This document shows, piece by piece, positions 44,701 through 51,687 of a stretch of DNA of 64,000 bases (the stretch's first letter is position 1; the number at the start of each line of letters is the position of its first letter). Origin of the DNA: Gemmatimonadota bacterium (GTDB lineage: Bacteria; Gemmatimonadota; Gemmatimonadetes; Palauibacterales; KS3-K002); the NCBI GenBank assembly GCA_020344215.1, contig CP070815.1, positions 1,893,132 to 1,957,131 on the forward strand. Direction: 5' to 3'. The notes beneath the pieces were generated by a model, which was given only the letters and a program-made list of their open reading frames with translations, searched no databases and was not told where the DNA came from. Position numbers and translations under genes: made by a program.

Positions 44701-44860
44701 GGCACCTATGGCCGTGTCGGTCGCCTTCGGGCTCATCCTCGGCACGCTGCTGACGCTGCTGCTCCTGCCGTCGGCGCTGTACGTGGTCAGCGACCTGCGG
44801 GTCTTGGTGCGGCGGAAGAAGACACGGCTGGAGTTGGAGCCGGCCTATTCGGGGGACTGA
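41735..44860 (+). CDS. RND efflux pump, inner-membrane subunit
   Basis: A 1041-residue member of the AcrB-type RND superfamily. The fold is a duplicated set of six helices with two large periplasmic loops. The fourth helix carries the proton-relay pair Asp397-Asp398 in GILVDDGIIIGE, and the tenth the motif GIIVNDSVVLVDRYN. The first helix region (NWIMLAVMLAGVFALFNLERRLNP) and porter segments (VDISVPYPGASAVEVEEG) are typical. It exports hydrophobic or lipid-like compounds driven by protons; the substrate is unknown. It is cotranscribed with the adaptor 38 bp upstream and followed by the repeat-flanked terminator at 44954. Confidence 0.95.
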   Translation: MRNFIHYFIKHRVVTNWIMLAVMLAGVFALFNLERRLNPKLEIEEVDISVPYPGASAVEVEEGITIKIEEALRGIEGIAKVYSWSSEGFASLSVEITPGYDMNKALQNIRNAVNSINSYPTGAEKPVVFQETMWNRAVMLSIYGPEDLTTLKRIVEEFRDDLLATGKISEVRWWGLPPREISIEVSPENLRRYRLTIGEVAQAVRNSNLNISSGSVLTDQEEILIRSYNRKYEASEFESIEVVSSIDGTRIRLADIADVREQWPDNMFYAEYNGRASVGFNVMYNTNEDVIEVTEITDRLAAEYEAKYAGLVKFNTFIRDTDELKQRLSLMTTNGVIGLILVLTLLGIFLNVRLSFWVALGIPFSLLGMFFILWLLDITINEMSLFGIIMVIGILVDDGIIIGESIFSQYEKYGKKPVQAAIDGTLDVVKPVTISVITTMVAFVPYFYFYGMLGKHVWQIAAVVIIALAFSLIEAFIILPAHLSHSRALQNRPSAHRFLSGVREKVNSALQGLVEKVYSPTLRFCLSNRWAVSASVIAVIMVIAGMFQGQHVRAQFFPQIEPPYARIQVEVPAGTAAEVADDIRGQLIDESLRFADEWDHPGKGQESPIQNYTSWMGGGTINIFFVLPSAAVRQYSVGEFSDALAEYIGTVPEAENVIVGGFSFGGTPISVRFQSTDYEQLIAAKELLKDELRGIAGVKDIRDDTPLGNNEFVVTLKPKGQALGFTVRDLTSQLRQGFYGEEVMRLQKGRDEVKVWVRFPQEDRVSIAQIENLKVRTPSGEYVPFQEVAEYRIERGIRRIRHDDGMRAVTVYADLDYAQNDLGVVLAEVNREVVPRVLSQVDGVSRAVGTGQQEEVQKMVGSMTYTMTLALVAMFTILLFLLKSYIQTLLIMGLIPMGIIGAVIGHFIIGIPVSILSFLGIVALAGIIVNDSVVLVDRYNKMIARGVDVGQALYEAAMSRFRPIVLTTITTAGGLAPIILMRSEQGQFLAPMAVSVAFGLILGTLLTLLLLPSALYVVSDLRVLVRRKKTRLELEPAYSGD

Positions 44861-44869
44861 GGCCGGTGG

Positions 44870-44925
44870 TCGGTGATCGGTGATCGGTAGTCGGTAGTCG
44901 GTAGTCGGTAGTCGGTAGTCAGTGA
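44870..44925. repeat. Heptamer tandem repeat
   Basis: Eight consecutive 7-base units: TCGGTGA twice (44870-44883), TCGGTAG five times (44884-44918) and TCAGTGA once (44919-44925), then a degenerate GTCAGTGATCAG. It starts 10 bp after the pump stop. Related words recur at 45000-45028, 48446-48468 and 55171-55310. Confidence 0.85.
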
Positions 44926-44953
44926 GTCAGTGATCAGCGACTCGGATGCAAAA

Positions 44954-44985
44954 ACCGGTGGTCTGAGGCGCCTCAGGCCACCGGT
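44954..44985. terminator. Bidirectional terminator between the pump and YbjN-like genes
   Basis: A 16-bp stem with one G-T wobble, arms ACCGGTGGTCTGAGGC and GCCTCAGGCCACCGGT, essentially without loop. On the minus strand the stem is followed by TTTTT (AAAAA at 44950-44954 on plus); on the plus strand by ATCTTATACT. It separates two convergent genes and can stop both. Confidence 0.88.
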
Positions 44986-44999
44986 ATCTTATACTGATT

Positions 45000-45029
45000 A
45001 CCGACCAACCGACCAACCGACCACCGACC
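45000..45029. repeat. Octamer tandem repeat
   Basis: Three consecutive 8-base units ACCGACCA (45000-45023) followed by CCGACC. Its complement TGGTCGGT resembles the heptamer repeat on the other side of the terminator, so the two arrays flank the hairpin as inverted arms. It directly abuts the stop codon of the minus-strand gene at 45030. Confidence 0.8.
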
Positions 45030-45473
45030 TCACCGTATTTGGTCCAGCGCCCGCTCGCCGCCCCAGCGGGCGACGATCTTGTCGTCGTAGTCGTCGGCGG
45101 TGCGCGCCACGTGGATCACGGACGATTCGAGCTCCTTCTGGTCGCAGGTGGAGCCGACGATGGAGTGCTCGAAGATGATGTCGCCCTCGTCGTCTACCCC
45201 GAACGCGCCGAAGCGCATACCCGCGTTTTCCTCCAGCAGAAAGAGCATCAGCTCCGGCGTCAACTCAGCCCCGGTCACCACGTAGGCGCGGGTGGTAATG
45301 ATCGCGTCGTCGTCGCTCCAGGGGAACACACCCACCTGGGCGAAGGCCGAGCCGTGCATCACGCCGAGTATCGGCTTGTCGGGTTTCCGAAGCACGGAAC
45401 CGCCGAAGAGATCCGTGACCCAGGGGGCCACCTTTTCGTAGCACTCCTTCTGTGCTTGGGTCTCGAATTCCAT
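45030..45473 (-). CDS. YbjN-like (CesT-fold) protein
   Basis: A 147-residue protein from ATG 45473, with GGAGGG eight bases upstream; the longer frame 5' to it is an Arg-rich translation of GC-rich DNA. The alternating strand-helix pattern, with HGSAFAQVGVFPWSDDDAIITTRAYV followed by L-T-P-E-L-M-L-F-L-L-E-E-N and F-G-A-F-G-V-D-D-E-G-D-I-I-F, fits the YbjN/type III chaperone fold. Such proteins are cytoplasmic and bind other proteins; the target is unknown. It converges on the RND pump gene across the repeat-flanked terminator. Confidence 0.72.
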   Translation of the reverse strand: MEFETQAQKECYEKVAPWVTDLFGGSVLRKPDKPILGVMHGSAFAQVGVFPWSDDDAIITTRAYVVTGAELTPELMLFLLEENAGMRFGAFGVDDEGDIIFEHSIVGSTCDQKELESSVIHVARTADDYDDKIVARWGGERALDQIR

Positions 45474-45743
45474 GCCGGCGTCCCTCCTGCTGTGTCTGGC
45501 CCCTGCGGCGGCAGGGGGTACGGACCAGAGCGCAGCACGGTGATGGCATCGTGAGGCTATACAATGGCTCCTCCCGGTTCGGTGGGCAATACGACCGGCC
45601 GCGCGCAACGTTCGCTACCCGAGCCGCATCTCCAGAAATGGGGAGGTACATCGGAGGGAGGGTCCGGTGCCTCTGCGGCTTTCTTGATGCCCCTGGCATG
45701 CCCGGGCATATTACCCGCGTACCCGCAGCGATAGAGGTGTAGC

Positions 45744-47624
45744 GTGAACGAGAGATCTTGGCGAGTTGGACCATTCATCGCTGAGCTGAGACGGCGCCAT
45801 GTGGGGCGCGTCGCCATCGCCTACGCGGCCGTGGCCTTCATCCTCCTTCAGACCGGGGAGATTATCCTGCCGGCCTTCCAAGCTCCCGAATGGGGGCTGC
45901 GGTTGATGGTAGTGCTGATTCTGCTGGGATTCCCTCTGGCCATCGCCTTGGCCTGGGTCTACGAGATCACGCCCCACGGCATCCGCAGGACGCCCGACAT
46001 TGAGGCTGCGCCGCTCGGCCGAGGACGTCCCGGCAGGTTCATGCCGCGCGTCGCCTTTCTCGGGCTGACCCTTGCCACCGTGGCCGCCGTTGGCTGGTGG
46101 GTGGTCCGCTGGACGGTGACGGAGGAGGCGTCCACCGAGTACGCGCCGAGCGCTGCCGTGCCCGTCTCCGCGGACGCCGCCGGTCCCATCCTCTCCCTCG
46201 CCGTCCTTCCCTTGGAGGATTTCTCTGAGGACGGCCAGGAAGCGTACTTCGCGGCGGGGATGCACGAGGCGCTGGTCTACGAGCTCAGCCGGATCGAAGC
46301 GCTGCGCGTAGTCTCACGGACCTCGGTGACGCGCTACGCCGGCACCACCATGTCGGTCCCGGAGATCGCCCGGGAACTGAACGTCCAGGGCATCGTCGAG
46401 GGGTCGGTGCTCCGCGCTGGCGACCGGGTGAGGATCACGGTCCAGCTCGTTCATGGCCCCACGGACACTCACCGCTGGTCGACCAGCTACGAGCGGGAGC
46501 TCCGGGACGTCATCGCACTGCAGAGCGAGGTGGCGCAGGCCATCGCCCGGGAGATCCAAGGCGAGCTTACGCCAGAAGAGCAAACTTACCTCGCCTCGAT
46601 CACGCCGGTCGATCCCGAGGCACACGAGGCCTACCTGCGCGGTCGATACGAGCAGTCGAAGGGGACGTCCGAGGGTCTCGAGGCGGCGATCGATTTCTAC
46701 GTAAAGGCGGTAGGGATAGACTCGACCTTCGCCCCCGCCTACGTCGGCCTGGCAGGCTCGCGGCTGCTGCTCGGGATGAGCGACACGGCGATCGTCGTCG
46801 AGCGGCTGCCGGAGGTTCTGGAAGCCGCGCAGAGGGCGATCGTTCTGGACTCGGCCTCTCCCGAGGCGCTAGCGGTGCTGGCCGGCCTGAAGATCCGCTT
46901 GAACGAGCTGGCCGACTCGCTGCAAGACGAGTTGCAGGTCGTGGTTACACCCGACTCGCTGGAGATGCCAAGCGACGAGTGGCTGGCCAGGTACACCGAG
47001 TTCGGGCATCAGATGCAGAGGATCGCCGCCACCCGGCAGGGTGAGATGACGGAGACGTTTGCACCGCCCAGGCAGGTCCTCGCCGCTCAGCGGTTGGAGG
47101 CCGCCGGCGACTACGAAGCCGCCGCCGAGCTCTTGCGGCGCGTCGTGGAGCGTCACCCGACCGAGACGGCAGCCTGGGAAGCCCTCGAGCGCCTGCACGC
47201 CGTTCAGGGCGACTACGAGGCGGCGGTAGTGATCCGCCGGGAGCAGCTCGCGCGTGCTGGCGCCGAGGATGAGGAGGCGGCGGAGGTCGCCGAGCTCGAG
47301 CGCCACGTAGCAGAGCTGGAGCTTGCCGTCGCGGAGAAGGGTGCCGAGGGATACTGGGAGTGGCAGCGCCGGTCCTTCGAGAGTAAGGAGGAACGCGGCG
47401 AGCCCTTCTCGCGGGTCGACTACGCCGCGGCGCTGGTCGTACTTGGGGACTACGACGCGGCGTTCGAGCGTTTGGAGCACGCCTACGAGCTGCGGGATCC
47501 GCGTCTCCTCTCGCTGCGCGGCGACCCGGTCTGGGATCCGATTCGCAGCGACCACCGATTCCGCGACCTGCTGAGGAGCATCCGCTACGCGCGGTGGGCG
47601 CCGTCCGCACCGCCGCCCCGCTGA
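45744..47624 (+). CDS. Membrane protein with TolB-N-like domain and TPR region
   Basis: A 626-residue protein from GTG 45744 with a weak GAGGT site. The N-terminus resembles the protein at 5493 in plan: three membrane helices (about residues 22-45, 52-75 and 97-118), the first with RVAIAYAAVAFILLQTGEII. Residues about 150-280 hold the TolB amino-terminal-like module (LAVLPLEDFSEDGQEAYFAAG, VEGSVLRAGDRVRITVQLV). The remainder is helical; TPR character is weaker than in the paralogues and is clearest at 290-330 and 480-560. A coiled-coil-like Glu/Ala-rich helix lies at about 515-540. It may be an envelope signalling scaffold. Confidence 0.82.
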   Translation: MNERSWRVGPFIAELRRRHVGRVAIAYAAVAFILLQTGEIILPAFQAPEWGLRLMVVLILLGFPLAIALAWVYEITPHGIRRTPDIEAAPLGRGRPGRFMPRVAFLGLTLATVAAVGWWVVRWTVTEEASTEYAPSAAVPVSADAAGPILSLAVLPLEDFSEDGQEAYFAAGMHEALVYELSRIEALRVVSRTSVTRYAGTTMSVPEIARELNVQGIVEGSVLRAGDRVRITVQLVHGPTDTHRWSTSYERELRDVIALQSEVAQAIAREIQGELTPEEQTYLASITPVDPEAHEAYLRGRYEQSKGTSEGLEAAIDFYVKAVGIDSTFAPAYVGLAGSRLLLGMSDTAIVVERLPEVLEAAQRAIVLDSASPEALAVLAGLKIRLNELADSLQDELQVVVTPDSLEMPSDEWLARYTEFGHQMQRIAATRQGEMTETFAPPRQVLAAQRLEAAGDYEAAAELLRRVVERHPTETAAWEALERLHAVQGDYEAAVVIRREQLARAGAEDEEAAEVAELERHVAELELAVAEKGAEGYWEWQRRSFESKEERGEPFSRVDYAAALVVLGDYDAAFERLEHAYELRDPRLLSLRGDPVWDPIRSDHRFRDLLRSIRYARWAPSAPPPR

Positions 47625-47768
47625 GTCGGCGGCGAAGTCTGCGCTTGCGGCTTCGGAACCTGACCACTGTGTCGGGGTGAAAGAGGAGTACCGACCCGTA
47701 TGCCGCGGCGGATCGACATCGCCGTTGACCCGTCTTTCGCCCCTACGATTGCCAGGAGAGAGTCTCAC

Positions 47769-48176
47769 ATGGATGCTGGTTATGTGCTGAGGCGATTACC
47801 GGTCGCCCTTTTCGCAGGCCTCGTGTCCTCCGGCTGCGTCGTGGCCGCTGCCGGGGCCGGCGCGGGTGCCGGGATCTACTACACCTCCCAGGGCGTCGAG
47901 TCAGTTGTCGATGCCTCGGTCGATGCCACCTTCGCCGCCGCCGAGCGAGCCTTCCGGCACTTCGAGATCGAGCAAACGTCGATGAAGGTGGAGGAAGGCG
48001 GCGCGAAGCGTGAGCTCGAGGGGAAATCGGAATCTGCCGACGTCGACGTGAAGGTGAAGTTCGAGCGGCAGGGTGAGAGCACCTACATCGAGGTCACCGC
48101 TCGCGAGAGCCTCGTCGAGTGGGACAAAGACTTCGCCCGCGCGATCGTCGCCAAGATCGTCGAGCTTGCCCACTAG
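47769..48176 (+). CDS. DUF3568-like lipoprotein
   Basis: A 135-residue protein from ATG 47769 with AGGAGAG eight bases upstream. It has a lipoprotein signal peptide with lipobox S-S-G-C, followed by a Gly/Ala-rich stretch (VVAAAGAGAGAGIYY) typical of DUF3568. The rest alternates a helix (VDATFAAAERAFRHF) with beta strands (DVDVKVKFERQGESTYIEV) and ends in a helix. The function of the family is unknown; it is probably periplasmic, attached to a membrane. A small membrane protein gene follows after 16 bp. Confidence 0.82.
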   Translation: MDAGYVLRRLPVALFAGLVSSGCVVAAAGAGAGAGIYYTSQGVESVVDASVDATFAAAERAFRHFEIEQTSMKVEEGGAKRELEGKSESADVDVKVKFERQGESTYIEVTARESLVEWDKDFARAIVAKIVELAH

Positions 48177-48192
48177 CAGCTCGCACAGGCTG

Positions 48193-48444
48193 ATGGGGAC
48201 CGAGTGCCAGGCCCGCTGGACCGCCTGGAGAATAGTCGCGATCCTCGAGTGGATAGCGCTGCTCATCGCGCTCGCCATGCCCGTCACGCCCAGCAAGACG
48301 GGCGGTGACTTCAGCTTCGCCGACTGGTTCTTCGCAGGCCCCAGCTACCTTCAGGAAGTCCTCGTCTACTTCGTTCTCACCAACCTCATCCTCGGCGTGC
48401 TTGTAGTCATCGCGCTGATCATCATCTGGAAAGAGAAACGTTAG
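48193..48444 (+). CDS. Small two-helix membrane protein
   Basis: An 83-residue protein from ATG 48193. Two hydrophobic helices are clear (about residues 11-30 and 55-78), the second ending in the basic tail IIIWKEKR, which should be cytoplasmic. The loop between them is aromatic-rich (FADWFFAGPSYLQE). I do not recognise the family. It is probably cotranscribed with the DUF3568-like gene. The start has only a weak AGG upstream. Confidence 0.62.
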   Translation: MGTECQARWTAWRIVAILEWIALLIALAMPVTPSKTGGDFSFADWFFAGPSYLQEVLVYFVLTNLILGVLVVIALIIIWKEKR

Positions 48445-48445
48445 G

Positions 48446-48468
48446 GGGGACCGACTACCGATCACTCC
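48446..48468. repeat. Short copy of the ACCGACTACCGATCA repeat family
   Basis: The words ACCGACTACCGATCACT follow a run of six G just after the stop of the preceding gene. They are the reverse complement of the TCGGTAGTCGGT heptamers at 44884. The repeat lies exactly at the 5' edge of the TPR-protein relic. Confidence 0.55.
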
Positions 48469-48481
48469 TTCTCAGCCGCGC

Positions 48482-48664
48482 GCCGACCAAAACGCCGGCG
48501 GCTGCGAGGACTTGAGGCGCTTCCCGGAGAACGGCTGGTCGCTGTTCGGCCTCTACCGGTGCCTGGAGGCGCAGGGTAGAACAGACGAGGCGAGCGCGGT
48601 CAAAGAGCGCTTCGCGGTGGCGTGGCAGCACGCCGACGTGGAACTGAGCGCTTCGCGATTCTAG
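48482..48664 (+). pseudogene. C-terminal relic of a TPR protein
   Basis: The frame ending at TAG 48662-48664 encodes about 55 residues that match the extreme C-terminus of a widespread exported TPR-protein family: DLRRFPENGWSLFGLYRCL, a helix with EAQGRTDEASAVKERFAVAW and the end ADVELSASRF. No start codon with a ribosome site exists and nothing upstream continues the protein; the preceding bases are the repeat at 48446-48468. It is a truncated remnant, perhaps left by a rearrangement at the repeat. Confidence 0.72.
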
Positions 48665-48855
48665 CGCGGTCACTCCAGGATGATCAGGAGCGGGTGCATA
48701 CCGGCATCCGCCCGTTCGGCCCCCGCCGGTTCCCGGCCCGGCTGGCGGGTACAACAGGCCCGGCGGCCGGATATATTGAGACCGTCAATGAGCCTCTGAC
48801 ACCCAGTCGGGCCAGCCGGCCGCTGGCGCATAACCGATCTGCCGGGGTGAGCGGG

Positions 48856-49308
48856 ATGACGGACAAGGCCGAAGCGAGGAGCCGCAAGGTGACGGTACCC
48901 TGCCAGTTCTGTCTTTCGCTGAACCGTGTGGACCTGAGCCGGGCCGACGAGCGTCCGAAGTGCGGAGAGTGCGGCAAGCCGATACTGCTCGATCGTCCGG
49001 TGAGAGTGAACGATGACGACTTCCGGAGAGTGATCGAGGGCGCCGACGTCCCTGTGGTCGTCGATTTCCACGCCGACTGGTGTGGGCCCTGCAAGATCAT
49101 GGCGCCGCTGCTCGATGATTTTGCCTACGCCCACAAGGGTGAGGTGCTGGTGGCGAAGCTCGACACGGACCGCAGCCCGCAGACCCCACAGCAGTTCGGC
49201 ATCCGCGGCATCCCCACTCTGATCATCTTCAAGAACGGGCAGGAGGCCGGTCGCCGCACCGGTGTAGTCTCCGGGGAAGAGCTGGAGGCTCTGCTGGCAT
49301 CTGCTTAG
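48856..49308 (+). CDS. trxC: Thioredoxin 2 with N-terminal zinc ribbon
   Basis: A 150-residue cytoplasmic thioredoxin. I start at ATG 48856 with GGGGTGAG upstream, because the protein then begins close to the zinc-ribbon cysteines, as in TrxC; the longer frame 5' has no conserved sequence. Cys16/Cys19 (CQFC) and Cys36/Cys39 (CGEC) should bind zinc. The thioredoxin domain has the active site W75-C-G-P-C79-K, and the cis-Pro region R-G-I-P-T-L-I-I-F. It reduces disulfides in stressed proteins. It converges on the outer-membrane protein pseudogene with a 43-bp gap. Confidence 0.92.
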   Translation: MTDKAEARSRKVTVPCQFCLSLNRVDLSRADERPKCGECGKPILLDRPVRVNDDDFRRVIEGADVPVVVDFHADWCGPCKIMAPLLDDFAYAHKGEVLVAKLDTDRSPQTPQQFGIRGIPTLIIFKNGQEAGRRTGVVSGEELEALLASA

Positions 49309-49351
49309 CGGTAGCTCGAGCCGGCTGGCCCAAGCCGGGCGGCGATTCCGC

Positions 49352-50101
49352 TCAGTTTGATCGGAAGATTACGCCAATGCCTGGCCCCGTATGGGTCAGG
49401 TCGTACGCGAACAGGGTCTCACCGCTTCCGCTGCTGTAATCGACTGCCCAAACGCGGTAGCCGAGCCCGACGGCAAGGTTCTCCAGCAGGTTGTATAGCA
49501 CCGCGCCTTCAGCGCCCCAGATGAGGTCGGAGCCGAGCCCGAAGCCACCCAGGTGGCTGGCCAGTTTCAGGGACCAGCGGCTGGACAGCGGCAATTCGAG
49601 CCGCGCGGCGACGAGCGGGTCGATCCATCCCTCGCTGCTCTCCGCCTGTTGGCTGCCGGCCTCCAAGAGCTCGTACCGCACGTCGAAGTAGCGGCCACCG
49701 GCCAGCAGGTCGAGGCCGTCGCTCACGCGCTAGCCGACCGTGGCTACCAGGGCCAGCTTGCTGAACTCGAGTCTGGCGTCGGCGGAGTCCTCGCTGGCAT
49801 CGAGGTACATGAAGTCAAAATGGGCGGTCCACTTGCGCACACTGAGCCCGAGGCCGGCCGTGATGGCGTAGTCGACCCATTCGGCAACGTCGCTGATGCT
49901 GGCGTCGACGGGGATAGTCTGCCCGTTCACGGTTACGTCGCCGACCAGGGCGAGCGTCCACAGGTACGGTGTGATCTCGAACTCGAGCCTCCCGGTCCCG
50001 TTGTCCTGGGCGGCAGCGTGCGGAGAGGTTAGCGCCGCGACCAGCGACGCGCTGGCCAGTGCCCGCGCGAATCGGCGACGGATCGAGGAAGTTGGGCCCA
50101 C
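49352..50101 (-). pseudogene. Outer-membrane beta-barrel gene interrupted by an in-frame amber codon
   Basis: From GTG 50101 the frame encodes 123 residues, then TAG at 49730-49732, then 125 more codons to TGA 49352. The frame is not shifted. Together they form one barrel protein: a signal peptide (ALASASLVAALTSPHAAAQ), strands FEITPYLWTLALVGDVTVNG, then after the TAG GLDLLAGGRYFDVRYELL, WIDPLVAARLELPLSSRWS and the end GPGIGVIFRSN. Relatives of this family have Tyr at the TAG position (G-Y-R-V), one base away from TAG. A GTG two codons after the TAG could restart translation and give a half barrel. It lies 6 bp after the gene ending at 50108. Confidence 0.82.
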
Positions 50102-50107
50102 CGTACC

Positions 50108-50860
50108 TTACTCCTGGGAGCCGGGCAACTCGGGTGGCCTGGCGGCCCACTCCACGTGCTCGGTGATCCGGTCCAACAGGTCACGGAGTGCACGACGCCT
50201 GCGCCGGGCTACCGATCCGAAGATCGCGCGCGCCAGTAGCCACGACCCACCGATCACAGCGGCGGGAAAGGCGATCGAAAAGGCGAGCGACCCTAGGGGA
50301 ACGCCGACGCCGAGACCTACGCCGAGACCCACGCCCCCACCGACACCTCCCATGATGCCGCCGAACAGCTGGCCCGCGAGCCCGTGGAGTCGCTCTTCGA
50401 TGAGGATGTGTGTGCGCCCGTCACGCGAGCTGACCGTCACCTGGAGCGAGCGCTCCCCCTGGGGCGCAGACGAGCGCCACGTGAAGGTGTGACCCAGCAG
50501 GCTCCCCTGCCCGTGACCTTCCGCGGTCCGCTGGATCTCCGGGACGAGGAGCTCGAACTCCGATTCGGGAAGCTCGCCGCGGATTATCCGCTCATATCTC
50601 GCGGTCAGAGGAGCGCCGGCCAGTACCGCTGCCCCCTCGTCCTCCAGGTCGGCCGCACCGACGTCCAGTTCGTCGGCGGCGCGGCGTAGGTACTGTGGAT
50701 CGATTCCCGCTTCAGCGGCGATCTCCTCCAGCTCGGCGAGCGTCAGGCCGCCACCCGCCGTCCCCGCCGGGTCCTCGCGCTGCAGCTCGGCGGCGCGCTT
50801 GAGGACGAGTCCGACCTCTTTGTCCCCGTAGCGGCGGCGGAACTTTCCCGGCTGATGCAT
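50108..50860 (-). CDS. Membrane protein with N-terminal helical domain
   Basis: A 250-residue protein from ATG 50860; no strong ribosome site is seen. Residues about 8-70 are helical and begin RYGDKEVGLVLKRAAELQ, continuing LTLAELEEIAAEAGIDPQYLRRAADEL, an N-terminal module I have seen only in proteins of unknown function. A beta-rich region (about 85-165) follows, and two Gly-rich hydrophobic segments at about 165-215 (GGIMGGVGGGVGLGVGLGV) form a membrane hairpin. The C-terminus is basic then amphipathic. It precedes the broken barrel gene by 6 bp, so the two were probably one operon. Confidence 0.7.
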   Translation of the reverse strand: MHQPGKFRRRYGDKEVGLVLKRAAELQREDPAGTAGGGLTLAELEEIAAEAGIDPQYLRRAADELDVGAADLEDEGAAVLAGAPLTARYERIIRGELPESEFELLVPEIQRTAEGHGQGSLLGHTFTWRSSAPQGERSLQVTVSSRDGRTHILIEERLHGLAGQLFGGIMGGVGGGVGLGVGLGVGVPLGSLAFSIAFPAAVIGGSWLLARAIFGSVARRRRRALRDLLDRITEHVEWAARPPELPGSQE

Positions 50861-50931
50861 GGGCGTGAATCTACCGTTGAAGGTGCCATCCAGCGAGAGG
50901 CGAGGATGATCCGGGTGATCGTTTTCTGGGG

Positions 50932-51462
50932 CTAGCCCGCCGGCACCAACACCACGTCGCCCGCGTCTTCCACCGACTCACCGAATACGGGGACCGCCCG
51001 GGCGATGACGCGGCGGCCGCGTTCCTCGATGCGTAGCACGATGTCGCGGCGCTGGCCGTCGGGAGTGGTGAGTACGACGGCCGCCAGCGTGTCGTTTACC
51101 AGGGCGCCGTCGAACTCGGCGACCACCGAGCCCGGCTGCGCGCCTACCTGGCGAAGTAGGCTGGCCGGTGCGTCGGGACCGGCGCGGACGTCGCCGCTGA
51201 GATCACGCCCCGACTGTCTCACCTCGATGGTCAGCGTGGCCATCGCTTCGATCATCGTGTCGAACGAGCCCGGCCGTTGTGGCAGCCTGAGACGGCCTAC
51301 GTGCATCTCACCTGCGGCGGTCAGCCGGACTCGCTGATCGCTCTGGGTCCACTCGATCTGTGTGGCGCGCCAATCACCGGAGAGGGCAGGAAGCGCGTCG
51401 CCGCCGCAAGACGCGAGCGGCATTGCCGCGGCGAACAGGGTGAGTAGAGATCGCATGTTCAT
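50932..51462 (-). CDS. Lipoprotein of unknown function
   Basis: A 176-residue protein. I use ATG 51462; ATG 51456, two codons later, is an alternative and neither has a good ribosome site. The N-terminus is a lipoprotein signal peptide (LLTLFAAAMPLASC). The mature part is beta-rich with strands such as RVRLTAAGEMHVGRLRL, ATLTIEVRQSGRDLSGDV and DIVLRIEERGRRVIARAV, which suggests a lipocalin-like or beta-sandwich fold. No family recognised. It lies 71 bp upstream of the gene at 50108. Confidence 0.68.
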   Translation of the reverse strand: MNMRSLLTLFAAAMPLASCGGDALPALSGDWRATQIEWTQSDQRVRLTAAGEMHVGRLRLPQRPGSFDTMIEAMATLTIEVRQSGRDLSGDVRAGPDAPASLLRQVGAQPGSVVAEFDGALVNDTLAAVVLTTPDGQRRDIVLRIEERGRRVIARAVPVFGESVEDAGDVVLVPAG

Positions 51463-51687
51463 AGCGTGTCGACCCGGGTGCACGGACGAGGCGGAGCGAT
51501 ACTGACGACCGCTATCGTCAAGTACATATAGCGTTGTGCGATGGGACCGGACAGCACATCCTGGTACCACCGGGAGCAACAACCCTGATCGAAAAGCGCC
51601 CGTCGTCGGACTTCATTACGCGGGCCTCGTGTGCACTTCCACAAGTCGGTGGCGGTAGGTCAAGCCTCGCTGTAGACTCGGCGTAGT

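Noticed and set aside
44870..45029. CRISPR array
   Set aside because: The units are 7-8 bases long without spacers; there are no cas genes.
49322..49342. Short inverted repeat CCGGCT/AGCCGG after the thioredoxin gene as a terminator
   Set aside because: Only a 6-bp stem and no T tract follows.
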